Assembly (NCBI GenBank): GCA_963693365.1
Contig: CAVNZM010000010.1
Coordinates: 4,154,001 to 4,218,000 of the forward strand
Source of the DNA: Amoebidium appalachense
Taxonomy: Eukaryota; Ichthyosporea
Length of the DNA: 64,000 bases
Direction of reading: 5' to 3'
The translations under genes were made by a program, and so were the position numbers. Positions within the stretch are counted from its first letter, which is position 1, and the number at the start of each line of letters is the position of its first letter. Below are positions 1 through 13,400 of the stretch, piece by piece. The notes under the pieces were generated by a model. The model was not told the origin of the DNA, did not search any database, and saw nothing but the letters and a program-made list of their open reading frames with translations.

Positions 1-531
1 CCCCTCTCTCTCCCCCCTCTCTTGCTCTCTCCTTCCCCCCTTTCTCCCCCCCCCCCCCCCCCCCCTCTCTCTCTTGTCTCTTTTCCCTTTACCTTTCTTC
101 TCGTTCTATTCCTCTTGCTCTCACACTTTGTCACAAACTTTTTCATTACCCCTCCCCCCTGCCTTCAACTCTCTTTCTCTTTCCATCCCCTCCCCCTTGC
201 TCTTACTTCCCCCCCTTCCTCCCCCTCAACACTCCTCCCTCACTTTCCCTATGTTCGTGTGTGTGTATGTGCTTGGGTGTCCCCTGCCTTTCCCCCCCCC
301 CCCCCCCCCCTTCTTCCTGGAAAAAAAAAAAAAGAGAAAAGGAAAAAACACTGATGAGAAGGATCTCTCCCCCCCACCGGAGGGGAGGTGGAGGGGGGAG
401 GGGGGGGGGGATGAGGGGAGGGAGGACAGAACAAGTCTTATCGAATCTTTTAAATTTTTTAAGGCTTCAAATTCTTCCCACCTTTTTTGCACGGGCACAT
501 ATTCAGTGGGTTACTGACCTTTCATTTTCAG
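1..531. repeat. Low-complexity leader: C/T-rich runs, then an intron end
   Basis: The first 300 bases are C/T-rich with poly-C runs, followed by poly-A and G-rich stretches. The last bases (about 519-531) are T-rich and end in CAG, which looks like a 3' splice site for the exon at 532. I see no coding segment here. Upstream exons of the first gene must lie outside the window. Confidence 0.7.
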
Positions 532-2466
532 GTGCGCATGACCCAGAAACGTCACAGGCACACGGCTGGAGACTCAGACAGCGATGGGGAAGAGCAAGGA
601 AAGAAACCCAAACGGACCAAGCATGGGGAGGGGGTGGAGGAGGAGGGGGAGTTGAGAGCGGCGGTGATTAAGAAGGTCACTGATAAGTCGCTCTATACTG
701 TTGGTGTGTACCCCCTGGCTCACTCCTTCCCCTCCCCCCCCCCCCCCCCCCCCCCGCCTTCTCCCCCCCCTTTATTATGCATCCCCCCCCCCCCCCCCCA
801 ACCCCCACCCCCACCCCCCCTCACCCACTCTCCCCTCGTTTCTGCAATTCCCCTCTCTTGCTTTTCCCACCGTGTTCTGCATTTTACACCCCCTTCCTCT
901 CCTCTTTGCCAACACTAACAACACGACCGCCATAGAACACACACACACACACGGGCACGTGTATCTTATATCACAACGGATAAATAACGGAAGAAGTTGG
1001 GGGTGAGTGGGTTTGTGGCTCTGGGGGGGGGGGGGGGGGGGGGGGGGGCGGCACAGGAAATGTTAAGGAGCAGAGAATGTGGCAGGCACACATGTGATAG
1101 ATGGGGGAGGAGAGGGAGTGGGGGGGGAGGCACTCCCCCTCCCCCTGACTGTGTGTTCTTCGTATCTATAACACATTTATCTCCCCTCCCCCCTCCCCCC
1201 TCGACCACCACCCACTCACCCACTCACCCATCCTCCACCCCTCGTTCCACAAACTGGTCTCATGTTTTTGCCACTGGCACATGACACACCCTCGGCTAAT
1301 TTCTCTGAACCAATTATTAAAAAGCATTTTTTTGGGGGGGGGCTAACCCTTATTTTTTTTTCCATCAGACTTCGAGGATGGGGATGTTGTGACTCTGCGG
1401 CGCAGTGGCATTCTTCTGAATGCCGCAGACGATACAGTGGCATCGGATAGCGGGTCTACCTCGGATGGGCCACAGGCAAGGTGGAGGGCCTTATTTTATT
1501 TATTTATTTACTTATTTATATGTTTATTTTGGGTGGGTTGATGGTGGCGGTGGTGGTGGTGGTGGGGGCGGAAGGGGGGGGGGGGGGGGGGGGGGGGAGG
1601 GAGGGGGAATTGCTGTTGCTTGATCAAGCACTCAGGTATGGGTCTTTCTGTCTTTGCCTGTGCCTTTTTCGTTCTCCGTTCTTCGGATATGTGTGTGTGT
1701 GTGTGTGTTAGGGGGGGGGATTGTGTTGATTGCTGGTGGGCCCCCCTCTGCCCCCCGGTGCCCCCCCACACACAAACGCACACACACACAGGTATTCATG
1801 TTGTAGTATGTGTGATTGGAAGATACACATCCGCCTGTTGGTAAGTCGGGTGCATTTGTGTGTGTGTGTGTGTGTGTGTGTGTATTTGTGTGTCTGTATT
1901 CGTGTCGACGAAAATCCCAATTAAAACCCAAACTATCTCATTTTCCCATAGTGTTGCATTTTTGCAAATTGGTGATTAAGGAAGGTGTGTAGTTGAAGTT
2001 GACTGTGTTTTTTTTTGGTTCAGAAAAAGAAAAAAGTCCGGCAGCTGGGGCCATGAGAGGGAAGCCGTGTACGTGTGTGCCACGGAGGAATGGGAGAATG
2101 ACGACCCCCCCAGGATAGCAATGGTCAGTGCCCCCCCCCCACCCATCCCTCCCCTAAGAATATGCTTCAGTGTTTGCCACCTATAATGCATAATAACCCC
2201 CCACCCCCCTCCCCCCGTGGACCACCACCACTACCACCACACAGACACACACACACACACACACGCCCACGCATTGTGCCTGGTGGATGGACAACGAACA
2301 CCCGTGGTGCGGGGGTCAATCCTGGATGGCCTGAACATTGCTGTCGGTTTCTCTTGTTTTTTAGTTTGTGTTTCTCTCTTTCTTGTGTTGTTTTTGTCCC
2401 GTGGTTTGCCTGCCCCCCTCCCCCCCCCCCCCCCCCCTCCCCCCCTTACCCCGGAGCACACATACA

Positions 2467-2516
<50 letters not shown>

Positions 2517-2570
2517 GTGAGAGGGAGAGATACAGAGAGGGGGGGGCGGGGGGGGGACTGCTTCTCAGCA

Positions 2571-2606
<36 letters not shown>

Positions 2607-2841
2607 AACCCTGACCTTTCCTGCATCCCTAACTGCTTACCTGGCAGCTCTCAAAAGCGTTTGTAAATTCTCCCAATTGACTTGCAGATCTGATTTGGAC
2701 ATGTTTTAATTACTTTGGCATTTGATTGGGCTATGCAGGTTGTTCCCACACACGAGGTGCGCCCTGAGATGGGTGTCAGCTATGCCGGGCCAAATGTGGT
2801 CATCCGATATTTCGACACTGCCGACTAGTAAAATGACCCTC

Positions 2842-2882
<41 letters not shown>

Positions 2883-3036
2883 GGGTTCACCCGGCTTTCG
2901 CTGCTCCACACCTAATACCAGAAACACAAGCACGATTCCTCTAGTCTTGTGTTCACCAGCCCCATAACCCCCCTTTCCCCCTGCCCCTCCACGCACGCAC
3001 ACACACACACACACACACCCCCCCCCCACCTCCCCC

Positions 3037-3067
<31 letters not shown>

Positions 3068-3104
3068 ACACACACCACCACCACCACCACCACCACCCAC
3101 ACAA

Positions 3105-3147
<43 letters not shown>

Positions 3148-3295
3148 GTAATTTAGCATTTTGCTTGTGCATGGTTCACTTTCGATGCCAAGGAAGGCAG
3201 GAGAGCAAGAAACCCCGGGGGGGGGGGGGGGGGGGGGGGGGAGACTGGAGGGAGCGGGCATGTGGGGTTCTGCGGAGAGGGGGGAGGGCGGGAAA

Positions 3296-3366
<71 letters not shown>

Positions 3367-3637
3367 TTGTGTTTGTGTGTGCTAGATCGGCTGTGCCTCG
3401 TGTGGTTGCGAGGCGACGGACGCGTGGAAGAGAGGTTGGAAAGAGAACGGTGGGTGGGTGGTTTTGGGGGGGAGGGGGGGGGGGGGGGGGGGAGGGGGAG
3501 GGGGCAAACACCTGTAGGGTTGGAAGGGAGGTGATGGGTCAGGAGCACACCAACCATCTTTTTTTTTTTTTTTTCCAAGGCACAACTGCAGGCCAGAAAC
3601 AAAGTTGTAAACCCATCATCCAGAAGGGGGGGAGGGG

Positions 3638-3686
<49 letters not shown>

Positions 3687-4223
3687 AGAAAGGGTGTGTG
3701 TTTGCGCGTGTGTCTTCTGATGTCTATGTCTGCATGTGCGTGCGTGTGTGTGTGTATGTGTGAGAAACAGAGTAAGAGAGGGAGAGAAGCAGGGGGTTGG
3801 GTGGGTATGACAGGTTGACTAACGAGGACATATACATACTCACACACTTGCCTAAATGGGATACTGCCGCACACACTACCTAACCCCAACCATCACTTAC
3901 ATACAACATCATATATGCTCACAAACTGCCCACTCTTCATTGCGCAGTGACGTAGCACCCACGGACCACCTATCACCGTTCAGCCGTGACAGCCCCACGT
4001 ACCACCGACTTACCCAGCAGTCAAGCTCATATCCAAAGGACCCGGCTGTAGTTGCCGCGCTGGGCTTTATCGACACACACACATTGCCGCAGCACTTGAA
4101 TTGGCCTATTGTGCAGGTAAAGTGGCACATAAGACAGGCACACACGGGCTGGAAAATAGAAACACACGCATGTGTACACATACAGGGGCAGGCATGCACA
4201 TATCTTTTGCTGCCTCCCCTCCC

Positions 4224-4254
<31 letters not shown>

Positions 4255-4425
4255 AAAAAAAAAAAAAACACACACCCCACCCACACTCCCCCCCAAACAC
4301 ACCCCACCCACCCCGATCACCACCATCACCACCACCAAAAAGCCAAACCAAAGAACCAAAAACAAAAATCGCATGCACACACTGACACTCAAAAACTGCG
4401 CATGTGCATGCACATACACATAGAG

Positions 4426-4460
<35 letters not shown>

Positions 4461-5123
4461 CAAATAGCTACACCCACTCCAAATACCTACACCCACCCCG
4501 ACCATTCACATGCACAGATAGGGGCGGGGGGAAGGGGGGGAGGACACGGGGAGAGAGGGGGGAGATATATCACTAAAATACTCGTACACATTTTCTGTCT
4601 TTGGCAGATTGTGTTGGGGGAGGAAAGAAAGGGCTAAAATATCTCACTCTCTGTGTGTAGCACGCGTCCTCTAATTCTCTATTGCTGCGCCTGCCACCTA
4701 AGCGACAACCTGCTTTTTCCTTCATCCCCCCCCCCCCCCCCCCCCCCCCCCCCCTTTTTTTTTCCTTCCCTCCCGTCCCTTCCCCTTCTCTCACACGCTT
4801 GTCAGCCACACCCCCCTCCCCCCCCCCCCCCCCCCCCCCTCCCCACCTTTCGAAAACCCCCACCCTATCTTCTACCCATGAACTCTCTACTTCATCTAAT
4901 ATCACACATACACACACACACAGACAGACACCGCGTCCCGCCCCGCCCCCTTCACACTCTTTTCCACACCACTTTGCTCCTCTCCATCTCCCCAGAACAG
5001 CCTCAGGAAACCCCGTCAACCACCCTCACAGCCAAACGTCTCTCTTCCACCGGTTTTGCACACACACACACACGTACACGTACACACGCTCTCTTCTTAC
5101 CCCAAGCCGCCCACCCACCCGCC

Positions 5124-5196
<73 letters not shown>

Positions 5197-5504
5197 ACAT
5201 GTACACACACGTACACACACGTACACACACATCCTTACACACACTTTTCACCCCCTCCCCATCCTCTCCACCCTCCAAACAGCCCCCTCAGGAAACCCGG
5301 TCAACCACGCTCACAGCAAAACGTCTCTCTTCCACCGGTTCTGTCTCCTTAACCCAACACTCACCCGCCCCCGTACATTCTCCTTTACCACGCCCCCCTC
5401 CGGCCCCGCCGCCGGCGGCACGAGCGGGGACGGTTCGTTCATCTACCCGGCTGGGTCGTGGGTGGATGTTCTGTCGTATGCCGACGGAAAGATTTACAAG
5501 GCGC

Positions 5505-5573
<69 letters not shown>

Positions 5574-6745
5574 GGGGGAGGGAGGAGGGATGGGTTATGT
5601 TCTGGCTGCATGGATTGATGAATGAAAATGTGTGTGTGCACATGCACCAACACACATAGGGACACATAGGGACCTATGTGTACCGTGTTGGATGTGTACC
5701 GTGCTTTGGGCGTTTGTGTAGGTGGGCGGGTGGGTGAGTGTGGGTGTGGGTGTGATCGTGGGTGTGCTTGTGTTTGTGTGTGTGTGTGTGTGTGTGCGCG
5801 TGTTTTGTGTGTTTGTATGTGTGTGTGTGTGTGTGTGTGGAAGGGGGGGCGGTGGGTGGGTGGATGGTTGGGATTGGGGGGTGAGAGGGGGGGGGGGGGG
5901 GGGGGTGGCATTAGACCATAAGGTCCTGTGTAGTCAATATGGTAACAAACATGACTAATTATAACCCCATGAGGCCAGCAGTACCTAAAAATAGCTCACT
6001 GAATACTTGCAGGTGATTGGTCACGAGCTGCGTGGTGCCGGCCGGTATGGACGGGGCAATGGACCCTTGTTCCCCCACTACAACATCCACTACAAGGGGT
6101 ACAGCCAAAAGTATGTTATCGCCCCCACACACACACACACTCACTCACTCACTCACTCACTCACTCACTCGCACACACATCTGTACATGTACACATACAC
6201 AAAATTCAACAAGAAAAGGAATGAAGGAAGCAAAAAGTTAAAGAGACGGCTGGGGGAAAGGGGGAGATGAGAAATTGAGAGGGGGGGGGGGGGGGAGGGG
6301 GGGGGGGGAGGGAAGGAGGACTGTGTGGTGCCGAGCTGGGGGGGAGGGGTTATTGGGGGGGGGGGGAGGGGGGGGGGGGGGGGGGGGGGGATCATGATGC
6401 ACATTTTTTTTGAAAAGCTATGGGTGGTTAGAGAACGTCGCTCGTGGTGAATGGATCCGTTTTTATATCTGGTTGAGATCGGTTTATAGTATAATACTAG
6501 AGTCCCTCATTGCTGATATTAGATTGGTGGGTTCCAGATGCCCTTTTTAATGCTGGTTTGTGATTGGCAGATTCTGGTATGCATTTTAATGCTTGTTTGT
6601 GATTGGCAGATTCAACGAGTGGATCACAGAGGACCAGATCCAGGGCATGTGGCAGGCAAAGAGGAAACGACACGACGAGGGCTCCGACAGCTCAACTTCG
6701 GAGGATGACGACCAGTCGGGTAATGGTAACAGCTTATTCCCCCCC

Positions 6746-6797
<52 letters not shown>

Positions 6798-7043
6798 CAC
6801 ATGCACATGCACATGCACATGCACATGCACCCTCTATCTCCCTCCCTTTCTCCCTCCCTACCTACCCTCCCTGCCTGCCTGCCTGTCTCTCTCTCTCTCT
6901 CTCTCTTTCTCTCTTCCGTTCTCCCCTCTTACCCACTTTCACATCACACACAATCGCTCTCTCTCTAAAAGTCCACCACTCAACGTCCATCTATCTAAAC
7001 TCTTGTGACCGGGCTTCATATCCTTGGACAACACGGTTTTTTT

Positions 7044-7090
<47 letters not shown>

Positions 7091-7356
7091 ATCATTATTG
7101 TCATTATCATGATCATTGTCATTAACACATACAAACCGTGGAATTATTTGTTTCTTCGTTTCCACCCTCAATGCTTATGTGTAATCGCCCACCAGATTCC
7201 AGTGCCTCTTCATCGAGTGATAGTGACGCATCAGATGGCCAACGGCGTGGCACAAAAAAGAGGAAAAACACCCGAGAAAGGAGCCCGGCACCCCCAAAGA
7301 AGAGTATGGACCCCCCCCACACACACACACACCACACCTCTTCCCCCAACACACAA

Positions 7357-7405
<49 letters not shown>

Positions 7406-7592
7406 CACACATGCACATGCACATGCACATGCACACATGCATGCGCGCACACACACGGCCACACACCGCACAGGGGTTGAATCTGTAGCAGCACTGCAGT
7501 TGTTCGCACTCGGAATTCAGGTACCAACCGTTTAACCCCCTTCCCCCCCTTCCCTCTTCCCCCCCCCCCCCCCCCCAACTCCCCTACCCCCC

Positions 7593-7660
<68 letters not shown>

Positions 7661-8628
7661 GTCGACGCCGCGTCCACCACCACCACCCATCCTTCTCATA
7701 ACCCCCCTTCTCCTCCTCTCCCCCCCCCCCCCCCCCCCCCAAACACACACACACACACATTAGGCCCTAAGCCCAAGGAGTCAGACGCCAACAAATCCCC
7801 CTACCTACAACCACCGCGCTCCCCGAAGCTCTCTGGTGCCAAAAAGGCATCCCCTCGTAAGCGTCAACGCACGCAATCACAGTCCAGTTTCGAGGGAAAA
7901 ACACGCACGCACGCGAGCGAACGCCCAAAATCGCCAAACCTCGGGCGTAAGCGCGAACAGTCGCCTGCGCCCGCCAGCCTTATGTCCCCCGTATTGAAGG
8001 AGCCGAAGTTAGCCCGGGTCATTCCGTCGTTTGGAAAGGGGGTCGAGGAGATCAAGGAACCGAAAAAGGAAAAGGAAAAGGAAAAGGAAACCCCCGAAAA
8101 GACAACCGAAAAATCCGAAAAGGCAACCGATAAAATCGAAAAACCTGATAAAAACACCGTGAGTTCAACGGTAAATGTGCTAAATAAGGGAAAATCGAGG
8201 CATCTCGCCCCTCCGACCAACAGGGATAGCGGTCCGGACAACAGCGGTGAAAGCAGCGGTTCGGATGAGGATGACGGCCAAGATTCGGCCCCGAGGCCAA
8301 AACATAAATCCGGAAAATTGAAAAAACGGGTGAGGAAAGACAGCGGTGGTATTACGGACGGGTCGAGGGGACGAAAGAGAACGTATTCGACGTCGTCTTA
8401 TGAAGGGGGAGGGAGGGGGTGGGGCTGGCGCGGGTGTGCTTGCGCCCCCCCTGGAGAGGTTGGCTAGTGTGGACGAGGCTGCGATGTACAAGTATGAGGT
8501 AGGGGCTAAGGTGCAGGCGATAGCCTACTATGACGGCAGGCTGTACAAGGCAAAGGTGTGTGTGTCTGTTTTTATTTTTGTATTTTTGTTTTTCGTTTTT
8601 TTTTTTTTTTTTTTTTTTTGGCGGGGCG

Positions 8629-8667
<39 letters not shown>

Positions 8668-9212
8668 GTGCGTGTGTTTTTTGGGCATGGGGCCTGTATG
8701 CATGTGAGTTTTGTGTTTTCCTCTCGGCGGCGCCCACCGGGGGGAGGGGGGGGGGAGGAGAATGATGAGTGGAGTCCTTTTGCTTAGTGTGTGTGACTGG
8801 GTGGTTGGGTGGTGGGTGGTGCGTATGTTGTGTATGTGGGCACACGTGATAGATATCGTGGTAAAGTGCTGGTGATATGGGGAGATCACATGTTTTCTTT
8901 TTTTTAAGGGTGTTGTTTTATTGGGGGGGGAGGGAGGGGAGGTCGAAAGAAAGATTCTACGGTATACTTTGCCGTAATCTGTTTCTTTCTTTTGTGACTC
9001 CCCCCCCCCCCCCCCCCCCTCTCATCCCCCCCTCCTCCAACACGCACACAACACCACCACCAGCACAACCGCCACAACCACCACCTCCTTCAGTCTGTGA
9101 GAAGTTTCACCCCAACCCCCACCTCCTCCCCCCCCCTCCCCCTCTCTCCCTCCCTCTGTGTCTGTCGGTGTCCGCATCTGTGTCTGTAACCGTCTGTGTC
9201 TGTGTCTGTGTG

Positions 9213-9246
<34 letters not shown>

Positions 9247-9688
9247 TCTGACTCTTTGTGTATACATGCAGGTTATCCAACGAGAGCTCCGTGCAGCCGG
9301 GCGGCACTGCACCAAGAACTCACCGCTTGTGCCTCAGTACCTCGTGCACTACAAGGGCTGGTCAAGAAAGTACGTGACTCCGCTTCTGCCAATACACACA
9401 CGCGCGCGCGCGCGCAAATACCTCCCCATCGTGTTTGCTCATTCGCGGATGCTACCCTTCCCCCGTCATTCACCTTTCACCCCCTCAATTGTTAGTTGAT
9501 CTCTATATATTTGTTTGTTTGTTTGTTTTTGTTTGTTTGTTTGTTTGTTGTTTTTGGGGGGGGAGAAGGGGGGCGGAGGGGATTGAATACCTGCTTGACA
9601 CAGTCTTGTTCGTCTATGGCGATATTCGTTCTTTTACTCGGTGCATGTTTCACGGTGGAAATGTGTGTAGTTGCCTTTGTTTAATTTT

Positions 9689-9724
<36 letters not shown>

Positions 9725-10441
9725 GCTTGTTTGTTTGTTTTTTTTGTCTCATAGTTGATGCATGTCAGTTGTGAGTACGGCAAGTGCAAGGCAGAGGGCC
9801 AGCAACCGCTTCACCATTATACTATTTTTAGGTTCCTGCTGACTGACATGTTGCTATTTATAGGCACGACGAGTGGGTAACAGAGGGCCAAGTGATCGAC
9901 CGGGCAGTCGATGAAGACAGCAGCAGTCACAGCTCAGAGTCGCCTTCATCATCTTCACCTGAAATCGGTACGTGTGTGTGTGTGTTGGGGGGGGGATGCG
10001 TGTGGGTGGTGGGTGGGTGGGTGGGTGGGTGGGTGTGTGTGTGTGTGTGCGGGTCTGTGGGTCTGCAGGTAGGTGCCTGTGTGCGGGTGTGCGGGAGGGT
10101 GCCTGTGTGCCTTTGTGCCTGTGTGGGTAGCTGTGTCTGAGTGTGCGGAGAGAGTGTAGGTTATGTCTGTCTATGTGTGTGTGCAGGGTGTACCTGTGTT
10201 TATGTCAGGGTGCCCTTGTGAGGATGTGTGTACATTTGTGCAGACACAGAAGTACGCATTTTTGATATATGTTAGGTGGGCAAGCAGAGATTGTCTGGTT
10301 GTGTGGAAGAACGAGGCTGGGGAAGTGGCCAGGCGGGAGGGGTAGTGTCCCACCCCCGGGGTGGGGGGTGTCTGGGGGGAAAGGGGCGAGGTTAGGTTCT
10401 GTCAGAAGGTTTGTGAATGGTTTTGTAGATGGGGTTGGGAA

Positions 10442-10475
<34 letters not shown>

Positions 10476-13400
10476 ATATCTGTGTGTTTTGATACTGAAT
10501 GGCACTCTGTGAATGCAGGCAAGCAACCGATGCGAAGAACAAAGTCGGGAGACATTCCCGGTCGGCAGAGAGGGAAAGGAGAGGGGGTACCAAGGACGAA
10601 AACGGAGGAAAAGGGGGAGAGGAGGAATGAAGATGCGGTTACAAAAGAAAAGGAAAAGGAAAAACAAAAAGAAAGGAATAGTCAGCTTGAAAGGACGCTT
10701 GAGAGCTTGTTTTCGGACGAGGAGGGGGTTGGTTTGTTGGGTGGTGTGGCTGGTGTTAAAAGGGAGGAAGAGATGGATGGGGTGAAAAGGGAGAAAACCG
10801 AAGTGAAAACGGATGGTGAAGAGAGAAGGGGGCAAAGGGAAGAAAAGGAAAGAAGGAAGGAAGCAAGGGTGAAGGAGGAGCCGGGAAAGGAAACGGAGGG
10901 GAGAGAAAGGGAAAAGAACGTGGAAAAGACTGAAAGGAAAAGGGAGGAAGTGTCGATGTTGCTTAAGGAACAAAAACGAAGTTCGGACGCAGAAAGGAGC
11001 GAAGATGGTGGAGTCAAGAAACACAAAAGGAAAACAGAAAGCGAGAGGGATGAAAAGGTGAAAAAAGATTCGGAAAGGGAGGGCTCGGTGGGAAAGGGTG
11101 CAAAGGAGGAAAGGGATGAGAATAGGAAACATGGAGAGGAAAGAACGAAAACGGCGAAATGTACACACAGCCCACACCTAGGACTTCTTTCTTCTCCGAA
11201 ACAACCTTTGACTCCTAGAATGACGTTCACACCGGCTAGCGAAGTTGGAACGGAGGGGAGAGCACGCACGCCCAAACAGGAAAGGGAAAGAGAAGAAACG
11301 AAAACGGAGAGGAAAAGAGAGAAGGAGGAGAGGGAGAGAGAGAAGAGCCCACGGGTTGAGAGGGAGAAGGGAGGGGTAAGGGAGAGGGAGAGGTCAAAGA
11401 GTCCGAGACCGGTAAGCGAAAAGGTGAGGGAGGCGGGGAAAGAACAGAGAGAAAAGGAAAAGGAAAAGGAGAGAGAATGCAGAGAAAAAGAGAGGGAGAA
11501 GGAGAGAAAGGAGAAGGGAAGGGAAGAGGAAAGGCAGAAAGCTTTAGACAAGGAGAGGGAGAAGGAGAAGGAAAGGGAACATAGGGAGAGAGAGAAAGAA
11601 AAAGAGAGGAGGGAAAAAGAAAGGGAACTAAGGGAGAAGGAAAAAGAAAAAGAACGAGCAAAAAAGGAGAGAGAAGAGAAAGAGAAAGGGGTGGCGAGGA
11701 AAGAGAAATTTGAAAGGGAGGAGAGGGAGCAAAGGGAGAGGCAGGAGCGGGAGAGGGAGAGAGAAAAGAGAGAAAAGGAGAGGGAGAGAGAAAAGGAAAG
11801 GGCGAGGGAGAGATCCCGCAGCCCTATGCCAGAGAAGGAGAGGGGAAAAGACAGCAAGAAAAGGGATCATAAAGAATTGTTGATGCCTGAAGGTGTGTTA
11901 TCAGGGAAGGAAAAGGAAAAAGATAGGTTGCCGGTGGAGGAGGAGAAGGAAACAGGAGAAAAGGAGAGGAGGAAGGAAGGATATGTTGAGAGGGAGAGGG
12001 AGAGACAGAGAAGCCGGTCACGAAGCCCGATGCCTGACCGAAACCTCGAACGCGAGAAAGAAAACGAAAAGGATGAGTGGGAAAAGAAAACGGAGAGGGA
12101 GGAAAAGGAAAAGGAAAAGGAAAAGAGAAGGGAGGAGAAAGAGGCGAGGAGAGAAGAACGGGAGAGGGCACGATCTAGGAGCCCTATGCCTGAGAGGGAA
12201 AAGATGGAAAAGGAAAGGGAAGAGACACGGGAGGAAAAGGAAAAACGGAGGGCGGAGAGAAAGGAAGAAAAGCGGAGACGGAGGGAGGAAAGGGCACGCC
12301 TTCACGATGCTTTGAGTCCCCACCTGTCGTCACCGACATCCGCAAACGTCGAAAAACCTGCTGCGGACGAACGCAAAAAAGATGACGAAATTTCCACGGA
12401 AATTAATAAATCCCCCCTTGTGACCCCATCCGCCAACCTCCAACCGCCCGGCCCTTCATCGCATCGCTCTCCCCGCCCCGCTTCCCAAGGGAAACCAAGT
12501 CCGCGGTTTTCGCCCAAACACACACACACACAGGAAACACACGCTCACCTCTGCCCGGTTCCCCCGGTAGGTTCGCGTCTCTCCCCTGGCGGAAAAACGG
12601 AGAAAAGTCCAGCGTCCCCACACCGTCGTGATCTCGAACAGCCGGCCATCTCCATAGACCCATCGTTCGCGGACATCGACTGGACGAGTACCCCCCACCG
12701 CAGCGCATTTTCGCCGATAAAACCCCCGCCCACCACTACTACTGTTGGGATTTCTCCTGCAATACCCGCACCTTCGTCGCCACCGATGACCGAACAAGTC
12801 TCGGATTTTGCACCGGCCGATATCCCCCGCGAACCCGAAAACCCCCAAATTCCGCCCGTTGTGTTTGGAACTCAAAATTTCGACCCGCCAGGAGAGGTTC
12901 CCCCCATGGACAACGTGGAATATGGGAATTTCGCAGGGGAGATACCACTGTCATCAGAGATACAACCCCAGGAAGACGGTGGGAATGTCGTATTTTCCGA
13001 AATTCCGAGCGACGCGATCGTTATTGATGTGCCGATGGACGGAAATATTTACCAGCAGCCGGCACCAGCGCCGAAACCCATTACCGAGCCCATGATTGAA
13101 TCCCCACTGGTGGAGGGGATCCCGAGAGTGATTTCAGGCAAAATTCAATGGACGGCAGACGAAATTCTGAATGGCTCCGAGCCCGTCCAATGGGAACGCA
13201 CCCGCGCTAAAATTTCGGATTTGGTTCCCCCCGAAGATTTCGTGGAAGAGGTGATGGAGGAAGGGTTTGTGATCTCGGGGGGCTACGGTGGGGACACGCA
13301 GATCTGGCAGCAGCAGGAGGGGGTCTATGGGCAGGGTGAAAATTACGGCTATGACAACCAATATTACCGGGAAAGGGCCAACTCCGACCCATTTCCGGTC

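Noticed and set aside
2162-3818. Many open frames reading poly-Pro, poly-Gly, His-Thr or Cys-Val strings on both strands, here and across the window
   Set aside because: They are translations of poly-C/poly-G and (CA)n/(TG)n runs, have no family resemblance and overlap the introns of real genes.
4117-5282. Search for an ARID domain between RBB1NT and chromo-barrel A
   Set aside because: Only repeats and one duplicated exon start are present; no helical ARID-like sequence in any frame.
7474-7520. Possible extra exon ([15 protein letters not shown]) between exons 7196-7303 and 7764-8555
   Set aside because: It has good borders, but including it breaks the phase of the next exon, while skipping it gives a perfect join (A/GC to Ser). 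It could still be alternative.
10682-11857. Long minus-strand open frames (Ser/Leu/Phe-rich) opposite the charged exon
   Set aside because: They are the antisense shadow of the Lys/Glu/Arg-rich coding strand. The plus frame joins in phase with the chromo-barrel exons.
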